A DNA stretch of 14,150 bases from CAYOCE01 sp964402405 (GCA_964402405.1 CAYOCE010000038.1:1-14150), one strand, 5' to 3'. Numbered from the stretch's first letter, positions 6,428 through 13,786 are shown. Notes: generated by a model from the letters alone, not told the origin. Program-made: numbers and translations.

Positions 6428-7087
6428 CTATGCCGCTACGGGCTGTGCTTTATTCTCTTCCCCTGGCCAAGGCTGCTGAACTTCTTGCTGAGGGACACTA
6501 TGGGGTTGCTCTTGGGGGACCGCTTTAGGTTGTTCTGGTTGCATCCCCGTCTGAAGATTAATATAGGCAACAACCTTCTTAACCCCTGAAATACCGCGAG
6601 CCACATCAATAACCTTCTGGCGCTCGACCTCATTAATAGCTGTCCCTAGAATGTAAACCGTATCTTCCATAACTTCGACTTCATATTTACCGGATTCAAG
6701 TTGATCGGTGAATACAAGCTTGGTTCCCACCTCGGTTTTTAGCCATTTATCATAGAGGTATTGGCTGAGAGTTCTGGGGTGATCAATCCGCAAGCGGTCA
6801 ATGACCTCCTTAACCCCATACGTACCCTTGGCAATACGAATGGCATCTGCCTTCATTTTGTCATCCTTCATATTACCTGTTAACAGCACACGGCCGCTTT
6901 CAATGGTAATATTCAAGCGGTGATACAAATCCACATCATATTCAAAGTAATCAACATTCAAGCTGCCCCTAATGGCAACATCCATGCGGGATTCTTTTGA
7001 AGGATCGCGTTCTTCCTTTGTATTTGAGGAACTAGAACATCCCACCAAAAAGGCGAACATTAAAAACAAAACATTTAATTTTTTCAT
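6428..7087 (-). CDS. BON-domain outer-membrane lipoprotein, DolP/YraP-like
   Basis: A lipoprotein of 219 residues. The signal peptide ends in a lipobox LVGC with the lipidated Cys at 17, followed by Ser-Ser, which fits sorting to the outer membrane. Two BON domains follow at about residues 33-102 (VDYFEYDVDLYHRLNITIESGR region, GVKEVID) and 107-178 (YEVEVMEDTVYILG, GVKKVVAYINL). The last 38 residues are a Gln/Pro-rich tail. E. coli DolP (YraP) has the same design and supports outer-membrane integrity. The gene lies 25 bp downstream of yraN on the same strand, as in the enterobacterial yraM-yraN-diaA-yraP region, which supports the assignment. The ribosome binding site is modest (AGAGAG, 7093-7098). 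The Q/P tail is unlike the E. coli protein. Confidence 0.85.
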   Translation of the reverse strand: MKKLNVLFLMFAFLVGCSSSSNTKEERDPSKESRMDVAIRGSLNVDYFEYDVDLYHRLNITIESGRVLLTGNMKDDKMKADAIRIAKGTYGVKEVIDRLRIDHPRTLSQYLYDKWLKTEVGTKLVFTDQLESGKYEVEVMEDTVYILGTAINEVERQKVIDVARGISGVKKVVAYINLQTGMQPEQPKAVPQEQPHSVPQQEVQQPWPGEENKAQPVAA

Positions 7088-7112
7088 GATGGCTCTCTTA
7101 AGCTAAATTAAC

Positions 7113-7481
7113 CTACTTTAATACCTGTAGCATAACATTTTTTAAATGACATGGCCAAGTCTTTGGTGCAAGTAATATAACATCAAATCGCACCAGTTCA
7201 AATTTAAAATGCTTAGCACACAAAAATTCTGCTGCCTTCATGATTCGTTTTTTTTGCACATCTTGTAGAGAATAGGCTGCATCCCTAAGGGTAGAACGAA
7301 ATTTTACCTCAACAAATACCAGCGTTTTGGAACGTTTTGCAACTAAATCAATTTCCCCATAAGGGGTTTCCACGCGCCTTGCTAAAATACGATATCCTTT
7401 AGCCATCAGGTACGCCGCTGCCAGCCATTCAGCCCAATGCCCTGAACGCCAGGCCTGATATCCTTTTTTCTTGCGATCCAT
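7113..7481 (-). CDS. yraN: UPF0102 family protein YraN
   Basis: A 122-residue protein with the endonuclease-like fold signature of the UPF0102/YraN family: G14-x3-E18 near the N-terminus, GEID at 42-45 and VEVK at 57-60, equivalent to the E-D-ExK active site of Holliday junction resolvase-like nucleases. The biochemical function of the family is not firmly established. GAGGGAG (7487-7493) lies 5 nt before the ATG, a strong ribosome binding site. It is the first gene of a - strand set with the BON lipoprotein and perhaps rnhB. Its promoter must lie in the short AT-rich divergent space shared with the gene at 7562. Confidence 0.93.
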   Translation of the reverse strand: MDRKKKGYQAWRSGHWAEWLAAAYLMAKGYRILARRVETPYGEIDLVAKRSKTLVFVEVKFRSTLRDAAYSLQDVQKKRIMKAAEFLCAKHFKFELVRFDVILLAPKTWPCHLKNVMLQVLK

Positions 7482-7501
7482 TAATGCTCCCTCAAAATAA
7501 T

Positions 7502-7530
7502 TTGAAACAGTATAAAATAATTGATATAAT
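7502..7530 (+). promoter_or_regulatory. Near-consensus sigma70 promoter of the cysteine-rich protein gene
   Basis: TTGAAA (7502-7507), exactly 17 bp, then TATAAT (7525-7530). Predicted start is near 7537, giving a leader of about 25 nt with AGGGGG (7551-7556) as ribosome binding site. This is the best promoter match seen in the window and predicts strong constitutive transcription. Confidence 0.75.
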
Positions 7531-7561
7531 AAAAATATATAAAAAAACTTAGGGGGACCTC

Positions 7562-8311
7562 ATGAAAAAACAAACTAGTATTTTCCTATTAATAGCAGCC
7601 AGCTTTTTTTCACAGAACAGCGAAAGCATGTGTCGATTTAAGTGCACCGCTAAGCTAGGAGCCATGGTTGGGGGATTAACAGAAGCCAAGTACAATCAAA
7701 ACTCAGTAATGTACAAAAAATCTCTGGACCTTTTTAAACAATGCTGGAGCCAATGCACTCCCAATAGCGTTAAAAATTTTAAAGGCGCTTTTGTGCAAAA
7801 TGCAACCGACTATTCTGTTTGTCACGTTTTAAGATGGAGAGAGTATTGTGAAATAAAGTCTCTCCTAATGATGGGAGAGAGGTGTATTGGAGAGAGTTCT
7901 CTAGATTGTGCTCTGGCGACAAAACAGTTGATTCATAAGTTAGAAGAAATTGCTCGATCAGAAAAAACGGAACCTGAATCCTTGGTGAGAATATCAGGTG
8001 TGCGAGATTTCATTAATCGAAAATTTGATGTTATAGAAGAAAAGCTAGCAGAAGAAAGCGCACGTCATGTTGTAACTGATCAAAATGATCCTCAGCATAG
8101 ATATGCACATGCCATTGGAGGGATTAAAAATACGCTTCAGATTATAACACTTCCAAGCTTCATAAGCGCGGCGATCCAGGCTATCAATCCAAAAGGAACC
8201 GCTACCTTAAAAAATGATCCAAAAGCCCTTGAAATAAGAAATCTGCGCCTTGAATTATATTACGGCATTCTTAAGATTCTAATCCAGCAAGGAAAAATAC
8301 CCCATGCTTAA
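7562..8311 (+). CDS. Cysteine-rich exported protein with twin CX3C motifs, unknown function
   Basis: A 249-residue protein. A hydrophobic N-terminus (residues 5-18) after KK is a likely Sec signal peptide, with cleavage near residue 22. Eight cysteines (24, 28, 61, 65, 87, 96, 108, 116) all lie in the N-terminal half of the mature protein. Two pairs form CX3C motifs (CRFKC at 24-28, CWSQC at 61-65), suggesting disulfide-linked helices in an oxidising compartment. Residues 120-170 are charged and helical; a more hydrophobic stretch follows at 184-207. No family is recognised. Strong promoter and ribosome binding site. The last codons overlap the end of the opposing symporter gene by 4 bp. Intracellular bacteria often carry such orphan exported proteins, so a host-interaction or envelope role is possible but not shown. 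Confidence 0.75.
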   Translation: MKKQTSIFLLIAASFFSQNSESMCRFKCTAKLGAMVGGLTEAKYNQNSVMYKKSLDLFKQCWSQCTPNSVKNFKGAFVQNATDYSVCHVLRWREYCEIKSLLMMGERCIGESSLDCALATKQLIHKLEEIARSEKTEPESLVRISGVRDFINRKFDVIEEKLAEESARHVVTDQNDPQHRYAHAIGGIKNTLQIITLPSFISAAIQAINPKGTATLKNDPKALEIRNLRLELYYGILKILIQQGKIPHA

Positions 8312-9465
8312 GAAGCTTTAAACAGCTTTAATTTGCTATTAATCCTATCAACGGCTTTGGCAAAGGCCCCGTTGCCTAAAATATTAGCCCCTGTCGTAAT
8401 GGGATCAAAGAGGATATAGAGGGCCGTAATCAAGGAAAGCATGTCCCCCGTAAAGCCCAAATATTTTTCAAGGATCGGGAGCATAACAATAATCGTTCCT
8501 GCCGGAACAGCGGCTACAGAAAACATGCTCATCACAAAATATCCTGCAAAAATCATATACGCCACCAAAGAAGGTTCCTGAACCCCATAATTTTTCATCA
8601 CCGCATAGGCAAAGATGGGGATGGCAAAGCATCCCCCCACTAAATGAATACTAGCGGTGGCAGGAACAACGGACGCCGCCAAATCCTTATTTTTTGAATT
8701 CTTTTCAACCCCTATAAGAGTAAAAGGCATGGCAACAGCACTGGACATGGCGCTACATCCTGCAATTAAAGCAGGGGCCATGTTTCGAATTGTGCTTAAA
8801 AATTCTTGTACCTTTCCCCGACTGAGTAAAAAATAAACGATGGCCACGTATCCATATTCGGCACAGGCAACGATTAGGAAAATGACGGTGTAATCTTTGA
8901 AAATCTGAACAACAGCCCCTTCGTACTGCAGTTTAACAATAAACCCTGTGACGAAAAGGGGAATCAGGTAAGAAAACAACTTAAGAATTTTCTTTAGAGC
9001 CACTTCTAATTTTGGAACGATTTGATGGGATAAACTAGGTTTCATCAAGGAAATTACAAGACCTAAGGCAATACCCGCCAGCATGGCCTTGTCATTGGCA
9101 ATCAGTTTTGGAAACACAAAGGACCACAAAGGTTCTAATTTCAAGGTTTCTTGGGGTAGATTTAGAGATAAATCAAAATTGTAAATCCAGCTTCCGACAC
9201 AATGACTTAGAAAGAGGGAGAAAAAATTTGAACAGCAAACCATGATAAAAATCAGCAAAATAACCTTGGTTGCTCGGCTGGCCAGGTTAGCCACAGCCTT
9301 AAAAAGCAGACTGAAAATAACAGCCGGCAGCAACAGAATAATTAGAGATTTAATGGTTAAACTAAGGGCATAGAGGCCCCTTTTTAGATCCAATGGCAGA
9401 AATGGATCTAACATGATAACCGATAAAATAATCCCAATCAAAATAAAGGGCATCTTTTTGAGCAT
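8308..9465 (-). CDS. Divergent dicarboxylate/amino acid:cation symporter (SLC1/SDF family)
   Basis: An inner-membrane protein of 385 residues with about eight hydrophobic segments and two re-entrant loop regions typical of GltP/GltPh-type symporters. Recognisable elements: hairpin 1 AGCSAMSSAVAMP (235-247), TM7 PATASIHLVGG (268-278), hairpin 2 VAAVPAGT (317-324) and TM8 DPITTGANILGN (354-365). Two key motifs are changed. The sodium-binding NMDG of TM7 reads HLVG, and the TM8 pattern DxxRTxxNVxGD has Thr for the substrate-carboxylate Arg and Asn for the final Asp. It is slightly shorter than usual (about 400-430). Substrate and coupling ion may differ from aspartate/glutamate or C4-dicarboxylates with Na+/H+. 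AGGAGA (9471-9476) 5 nt before the ATG supports the start. A palindrome about 60 bp upstream may be an operator. Confidence 0.85.
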   Translation of the reverse strand: MLKKMPFILIGIILSVIMLDPFLPLDLKRGLYALSLTIKSLIILLLPAVIFSLLFKAVANLASRATKVILLIFIMVCCSNFFSLFLSHCVGSWIYNFDLSLNLPQETLKLEPLWSFVFPKLIANDKAMLAGIALGLVISLMKPSLSHQIVPKLEVALKKILKLFSYLIPLFVTGFIVKLQYEGAVVQIFKDYTVIFLIVACAEYGYVAIVYFLLSRGKVQEFLSTIRNMAPALIAGCSAMSSAVAMPFTLIGVEKNSKNKDLAASVVPATASIHLVGGCFAIPIFAYAVMKNYGVQEPSLVAYMIFAGYFVMSMFSVAAVPAGTIIVMLPILEKYLGFTGDMLSLITALYILFDPITTGANILGNGAFAKAVDRINSKLKLFKAS

Positions 9466-9764
9466 TCTTTTCTCCTAAGCCTAATTTAATATCAAAATGC
9501 TGGAAAGAGCCTAATAGATCCATTGCCAAATGGCAAGAATGTTTGAGAAATCATTTGTTAAGCTTGTTCATCTGAAATTGTTAAACAATGTTATTAGAGG
9601 GCTTGTTCTCAAAAAGTTTAAAGAATAATAGTTGAAAAAATAAAAAAGAGAACCCATATATAGTATGTGTTGATGAATCTAAAATAGAAGTAGTACATGT
9701 TTTTCAAATAGTTAAAAACTTTTTATCTTTTTAACTTATTATTCAACCTATGAAGGTATAAAAA
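9466..9764. other. Divergent intergenic region with three inverted repeats
   Basis: 299 bp, AT-rich, with no gene. It holds TTGCC-AAAT-GGCAA (9523-9536), about 58-71 bp upstream of the symporter ATG; ATTGTT-A-AACAAT (9577-9589); and GTTAAAAA/TTTTTAAC (9711-9735, 9-nt loop), just ahead of the gene at 9765. The first two are good candidate operator palindromes. A weak promoter-like pair for the + gene is TTGAAA (9632-9637) with CATATA (9655-9660) at 17 bp. No strong -10/-35 pair is clear for the symporter. Confidence 0.45.
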
Positions 9765-11138
9765 ATGAATATCAATTTGACTCAAAAAAAGATTGTGTTA
9801 TCCGTTATTGCAACACTTCTTCTTTCCACCTCCAGCTTTGCCTCTAGCTCAGAGGGGCCTTCCCATGAAGAATTCGTAGGACGTTTAAAAATTTTAACTG
9901 AACGTCACCCCATTACAGAGCCTACTGAGATGTATAGCGGCACAACACCCATGAGATTAATTCAGGATGAGAATGGGGACACCTTCGCTGTTTTGAAGCA
10001 ACAGTACACTTTAGAAGTGCCAAAGGCGTGGCGTGGTGATCAATATAAAGATATGGTCAAAGAATCTCAGCGAAGAGATCGTGAAAAACTAGAAAAGATT
10101 AAGAGAGCTTTTGTTCTTACAAAACGAGCCGATGTTGGATTAACTTTTGCTACAGGTTATTTTTTGAGCAATGAGCCTCTTACATTCCAAAAAGGATCTG
10201 AACCCATAGTTATTTCTGGTCTTGTTCAGCCTGTTGTAACACTTTATTCAAATAACAATTTAGGTATAGAAACTCCCTTAACCTCCATTTTAAATAAGAT
10301 TGACCATCCCCATGGGGCCTTGTCCCTTTTAGCATTATGTGATGCACACGAAACTGAGAAATGGGTGCCCATGGAGGATGGAGAAGAAGTAGATAAATCT
10401 CGTCTGCAGGATTACGACATGCAATGGAATAAGCGCGTCTCAGTAGCTCCAAAAATCACCCCAGAGGAATATGGTTTTTGCATGGCTTCTCTTTCTCGAA
10501 AAACGATAGAGGATGATTTTCTAACTTTTATGCTAACCCAATCAGGGGATAGTGCTTTCCGCAACTGGATGCTTGAGCTCAATGGAGAGGCAACCTTAGT
10601 AAGAGTAAAATTGATCGATTTTGAAAACATTTTAGACAGTTCATTAATGGGCACTAGTCCTTTAGCTTTACATACCTTGCAGGGGTTTTATCCCCTCTCT
10701 GAGGCAAATCGTGAAAAAGTAATGTCTTGGGATGCGCTTCAGCTTACAAGCGATTTCCCTGGAGAAACGGCTAAAACAGTTCAAGAGATTATCCAATCAC
10801 TGAAGACGCACCTTCAAGCAGATCCAACCTTGAGTCTTCAAAACCTCTATTTTAAGGTTTTTGCAGACCATATTGGGGGAATTGGTAAGTGGGCTCACCG
10901 TGGGTGGTCAGAGAGTCAGGGTGTAATGAATTTACTAACTCTTTCTAAGATTAATGTAACTCCTCAAGACCCTTCTTATAATGGGATAGAACACCAACTC
11001 CCAGATTTTGAATGGCTTTCTAGGGCTTTTGAGCAAACCTCCAATCAAAAGGGGTTGATTGATGTATTAGAGGAGCAATTAACGGGAGAAAATCAGAATA
11101 GGTACCGAACCGGCATGACCTTGACAAACTATCATTAA
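9765..11138 (+). CDS. Exported protein with kinase-like (PI3/4K- or protein-kinase-like) motifs, putative
   Basis: A 457-residue protein with a clear Sec signal peptide (KK, hydrophobic residues 10-20, likely cleavage after SFA at about 26). The body resembles an ATP-dependent kinase fold in order and spacing. A beta hairpin MRLIQDENGDTFAVLKQ has a candidate ATP-binding Lys (K78). A charged helix lies at 93-120. A strand pair PIVISGLVQPVV (147-158) could form the hinge. A catalytic-loop-like segment QSGDSAFRNWML has D262 and N267 (D+5, as in GDRHxxN of PI3/4-kinases and HRDxxxxN of protein kinases). A metal-binding-like strand LIDFENI has D285. No family can be named with certainty. GAAGG (9752-9756) is the ribosome binding site. 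If correct, an exported kinase points to a host-directed effector. The alternative is an unrelated exported protein with chance motifs. Confidence 0.55.
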   Translation: MNINLTQKKIVLSVIATLLLSTSSFASSSEGPSHEEFVGRLKILTERHPITEPTEMYSGTTPMRLIQDENGDTFAVLKQQYTLEVPKAWRGDQYKDMVKESQRRDREKLEKIKRAFVLTKRADVGLTFATGYFLSNEPLTFQKGSEPIVISGLVQPVVTLYSNNNLGIETPLTSILNKIDHPHGALSLLALCDAHETEKWVPMEDGEEVDKSRLQDYDMQWNKRVSVAPKITPEEYGFCMASLSRKTIEDDFLTFMLTQSGDSAFRNWMLELNGEATLVRVKLIDFENILDSSLMGTSPLALHTLQGFYPLSEANREKVMSWDALQLTSDFPGETAKTVQEIIQSLKTHLQADPTLSLQNLYFKVFADHIGGIGKWAHRGWSESQGVMNLLTLSKINVTPQDPSYNGIEHQLPDFEWLSRAFEQTSNQKGLIDVLEEQLTGENQNRYRTGMTLTNYH

Positions 11139-11144
11139 AAAATA

Positions 11145-11176
11145 ACCCCTTTTTCCCATGGATTAAGGGGTATTTT
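11145..11176 (+). terminator. Intrinsic terminator of the exported kinase-like gene
   Basis: ACCCCTT (11145-11151) pairs with AAGGGGT (11165-11171), with a 13-nt loop, followed by ATTTTCT. It begins 7 bp after the stop codon. The tail is short but T-rich, so this is a plausible rho-independent terminator separating the gene from the LpoA-like gene. Confidence 0.65.
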
Positions 11177-11264
11177 CTACATAAAGCACCTGGTGTTTTT
11201 CTAGGGAGTGCGATATGGTTAAAGTATCAAATATAGATATATGAATCCTATTGGAGAGGCAGAA

Positions 11265-12674
11265 GTGCTTTCGCATTTTATTAAATATTTCAAAATCCGA
11301 GGAATATATATAGGGTATGTGTTTCTTATAAGCTGTCCTATTCTGTCAATACATTCCAACCATAGCGTACCTGTAGAATACGGGCCTGGTATTTATCAAA
11401 AAACCCCTCCTGTCATCAATTCACAAAAGATAACCCCTTCTGCTTCTTTGCCGTTGCCCTCATCGACAGCCATCCCTGTTTTGCCGGCACAAAACTCAAA
11501 GGCTGTCATTGCAACAACGGTTGTAGCAGAACCTCTTCCAGAACCTCAAGATAATGGGTTCGAAGAGGTTTTAGACATCTACACACAGGTGGAGGAAGAG
11601 CCTGTTAACGCCGCTCCTAAACCCATAGACATTACCAAAACTGTTGAGCCTGTTGCTAAAGAAGAAGGAGAAAAAAAACAACCCCCTTTGATAAACAAAA
11701 AAGGACAACGAGTGGGTTTGTTATTACCCTTATCCGAACGCCATGCTTCTTTGGGACAGGCCTTTCTAGGGGCTGCTGAAATTGCCCTGTTTGATGCGAA
11801 AAATCCCCATTTACAAATTATCCCTCTGGATACCCATGGGACACCTGAGGGGGCAAAAGCCGCCTTCGAAAAAGGGATCAACCAAGGAGTTTCATTATTT
11901 TTAGGCCCTATCTTTGCCCCCGAACTAGAGGTGATTCAAGATAGGGCGCGTGCACGGCATGTCAATGTGATTGGGTTTTCCAATGATCAGCGATTGGCAA
12001 AAAGTGGCACGTATGTTTTGGCCTTTTTCCCCAAGGCCCATATTGTTAGGATTATAGATTTTGCCCTTGAGAAAGAAGATCATACTATTGTGCTGTTAGC
12101 TCCTAGTAATAAATATGGGGAAATTGTGGAGGGGGCCTTTAAAGAGCATATGCAAGAGCTTGGGGAAAAGGTGCATGTCTTGACATATAACCCAGATCAA
12201 TTAGGAAAATTAGCCCCTATCATCAGAAAAATTAAAAAGATAAAGCCCCATTTTCTGTTGATACCTCAAGGAAACCCAACGTTGGATCGATTACTTGATC
12301 AGCTAAGCGAACAAGGATTGGATTTGGCTAACTATACAATTCTGGGGGGGGATCAATGGTGTACTTCTAATGCCCCCAAGAATCCCCATGTCAAACAAGC
12401 ATTTTTTGCAGGACCTAACGCTGCGTTGCAGCAAGAATTTAACAAAAAATATGAATCGATTTATGGGAAAAAACCCCCTCTGCTGGCGTCCCTTATCTAT
12501 GACGCAGTTTTGCTGTCAGCAACCCTGGGAATGATGTATCCCGAAAAACCTTTTTCCCATGAACACCTTACAACATCCGATGGATTTGTGGGACTGACAG
12601 GAGCCTTTCGATTTTCTCCAGAGGGCAAGGCAGAGCGGCAGTTAGAGGTGATTGAGATAGGGGCTCCTAACTAG
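11265..12674 (+). CDS. LpoA/YraM-like penicillin-binding protein activator lipoprotein
   Basis: A 469-residue lipoprotein with a C-terminal periplasmic-binding-protein fold. I chose GTG 11265: GGAGAGG (11253-11259) lies 5 nt upstream and the signal peptide then has normal length, with lipobox LISC and lipid-anchored Cys at 24. An in-frame ATG at 11241 lacks a ribosome binding site and adds 8 residues before the same signal. Residues 25-145 form a Pro/Glu-rich flexible linker that could reach through the cell wall. From about 148 the type-I binding fold begins with RVGLLLPLSERHASLGQ and continues through LFLGPIFAPE, TIVLLAPSNKYGE and ILGGDQW. E. coli LpoA is the outer-membrane activator of the peptidoglycan synthase PBP1a; alphaproteobacterial relatives carry this annotation but lack direct tests. 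It converges on comF with a 1-bp gap. Confidence 0.85.
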   Translation: MLSHFIKYFKIRGIYIGYVFLISCPILSIHSNHSVPVEYGPGIYQKTPPVINSQKITPSASLPLPSSTAIPVLPAQNSKAVIATTVVAEPLPEPQDNGFEEVLDIYTQVEEEPVNAAPKPIDITKTVEPVAKEEGEKKQPPLINKKGQRVGLLLPLSERHASLGQAFLGAAEIALFDAKNPHLQIIPLDTHGTPEGAKAAFEKGINQGVSLFLGPIFAPELEVIQDRARARHVNVIGFSNDQRLAKSGTYVLAFFPKAHIVRIIDFALEKEDHTIVLLAPSNKYGEIVEGAFKEHMQELGEKVHVLTYNPDQLGKLAPIIRKIKKIKPHFLLIPQGNPTLDRLLDQLSEQGLDLANYTILGGDQWCTSNAPKNPHVKQAFFAGPNAALQQEFNKKYESIYGKKPPLLASLIYDAVLLSATLGMMYPEKPFSHEHLTTSDGFVGLTGAFRFSPEGKAERQLEVIEIGAPN

Positions 12675-12675
12675 T

Positions 12676-13425
12676 CTACAATATCGCCCGTGCCAACACC
12701 AAGGCCGTCACTTCTGTTGCTCCCCCCTTCTTTAAGGCCTTAGCGCACTCATTTAGGGTTGTGCCGGTTGTCATCACATCATCAACTAACAGAATGCGCT
12801 GACCTTTAATGGACGCTGTATATTTTTTAGATACGGCAAAAGCGCCTTTCAAATTCTCCTGCCGCGCCTTAGGGGTTAGATGGCCTTGGGAAGGGGTATG
12901 ATGAGTACGTTCCAGTAGGCAAGGGTTGGTTGGGATACCTGTTAGGTGGGATAGCCTATTGGATAGAATCGCTGCCTGATTATACCCCCTTTTAAACAGG
13001 CGTCTGGGATGAAGGGGAACGGGGACGATTAAATCTGCATTTTGAATGAGATCCTCCCCAAATTGTTGTAACCATTTCGTAAAAATAGAGGCCAAATAAA
13101 GATCATTCCCATGTTTATATCGCATTATTAGAAACTTAGAATAATGATCATAGACCAGGGCTGTCCGTGTGGCATCCAAGTCCAAAGGATTCATAGCGCA
13201 TTTACCGCATAGGGGCATTGGAACATCACTGATTTCTAAAGGATAGGCACATGACCTACAAAAGGGAGGACTCACGAAGTGGAGGGTTTTCCAACATGCA
13301 GCACAGAGAGCTGGAGATTCATCTGTTAGAGTTTTACAAATGGGACACGTGGAAGGAATCACGACATTAAGGAAGGCCGCCGCATTCTGGGTAAGGGTTT
13401 CAAAAAAACGGGAAACAAAAATCAT
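12676..13425 (-). CDS. comF: ComF family protein (phosphoribosyltransferase domain)
   Basis: A 249-residue protein of the ComF/GntX family. The N-terminus carries eight cysteines in four CxxC pairs (27/30, 41/44, 56/59, 73/76), consistent with zinc-binding. The C-terminal half is a type I phosphoribosyltransferase domain with VPVPLHPRRLFKRGYNQ (134-150, written in part) and the PRPP loop ILLVDDVMTTGTT (211-223). Relatives are linked to DNA uptake in competent bacteria, but the reaction is not established. AGGA (13433-13436) lies 7 nt before the ATG. It is a single gene divergent from tRNA-Ser and convergent with the LpoA-like gene. Confidence 0.93.
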   Translation of the reverse strand: MIFVSRFFETLTQNAAAFLNVVIPSTCPICKTLTDESPALCAACWKTLHFVSPPFCRSCAYPLEISDVPMPLCGKCAMNPLDLDATRTALVYDHYSKFLIMRYKHGNDLYLASIFTKWLQQFGEDLIQNADLIVPVPLHPRRLFKRGYNQAAILSNRLSHLTGIPTNPCLLERTHHTPSQGHLTPKARQENLKGAFAVSKKYTASIKGQRILLVDDVMTTGTTLNECAKALKKGGATEVTALVLARAIL

Positions 13426-13542
13426 TTTATAATCCTATATTACCTATGCGTTTATAGATTATTTTTATTTGGATATAAAGATTTTTTTTACCTTTTAACA
13501 GGGGATTTTTTAACAATGGTTTTTTTACTATGCGGTTTTAGA

Positions 13543-13571
13543 TTGACAAATAAGCCACGATCTCCTATTTC
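13543..13571 (+). promoter_or_regulatory. Candidate promoter of tRNA-Ser
   Basis: Perfect TTGACA (13543-13548), a 17-bp spacer, then TATTTC (13566-13571), a weak -10. Predicted start is near 13578, about 12 nt before the mature tRNA, a usual arrangement. Confidence 0.5.
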
Positions 13572-13589
13572 CTTAATATGTCTTTGAAT

Positions 13590-13680
13590 GGAGGGGTGGC
13601 CGAGTGGCTGAAGGCGCACGCCTGGAAAGTGTGTATACGTTAATCACGTATCGAGGGTTCGAATCCCTCTCCCTCCGCCA
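13590..13680 (+). tRNA. tRNA-Ser, anticodon GGA
   Basis: 91 nt including an encoded CCA. The acceptor stem GGAGGGG pairs with TCCCTCC, with G7-U wobble; the discriminator base is G as expected for serine. The anticodon stem CACGC/GTGTG encloses loop CTGGAAA with anticodon GGA at 13624-13626, reading UCC and UCU. A long class II variable arm (TACG/CGTA stem) and a T-arm GAGGG-TTCGAAT-CCCTC complete the structure. Long variable arm and G73 are both serine identity features. Confidence 0.96.
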
Positions 13681-13722
13681 TCCGCCGTCGCGCGGAACGC
13701 GCTATGGCGTGATGCCACGACG

Positions 13723-13750
13723 AAGCCCATAGGGCGAAGTCGGGCTTATT
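13723..13750 (+). terminator. Possible terminator after tRNA-Ser
   Basis: AAGCCC (13723-13728) pairs with GGGCTT (13742-13747), followed by ATTACACTT. An alternative inner hairpin is GCCC-ATA-GGGC. The T-run is poor, so termination efficiency is doubtful; the segment may instead be part of a REP-like repeat. Confidence 0.3.
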
Positions 13751-13770
13751 ACACTTATAACGAAGATAGA

Positions 13771-13786
13771 ATTTGAACCCTCGATA
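13771..13786 (-). repeat. Inverted 16-nt copy of the tRNA-Ser T-arm
   Basis: ATTTGAACCCTCGATA is the reverse complement of tRNA bases 13649-13664 with one change (C to T) that would still pair as G-U. It lies 91 bp after the tRNA end. It could be a tRNA fragment left by recombination or a sequence able to pair with the tRNA precursor. Confidence 0.6.

Noticed and set aside
6334..6589. Two short + strand ORFs (64 and 79 codons) crossing the REP-like hairpins
   Set aside because: Their N-terminal parts come from the hairpin repeats and the rest is antisense to the BON lipoprotein; no ribosome binding site or protein-like composition.
11579..11881. 100-codon - strand ORF inside the LpoA-like gene
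   Set aside because: Shadow of a well-supported gene, with no promoter, ribosome binding site or recognisable domain.
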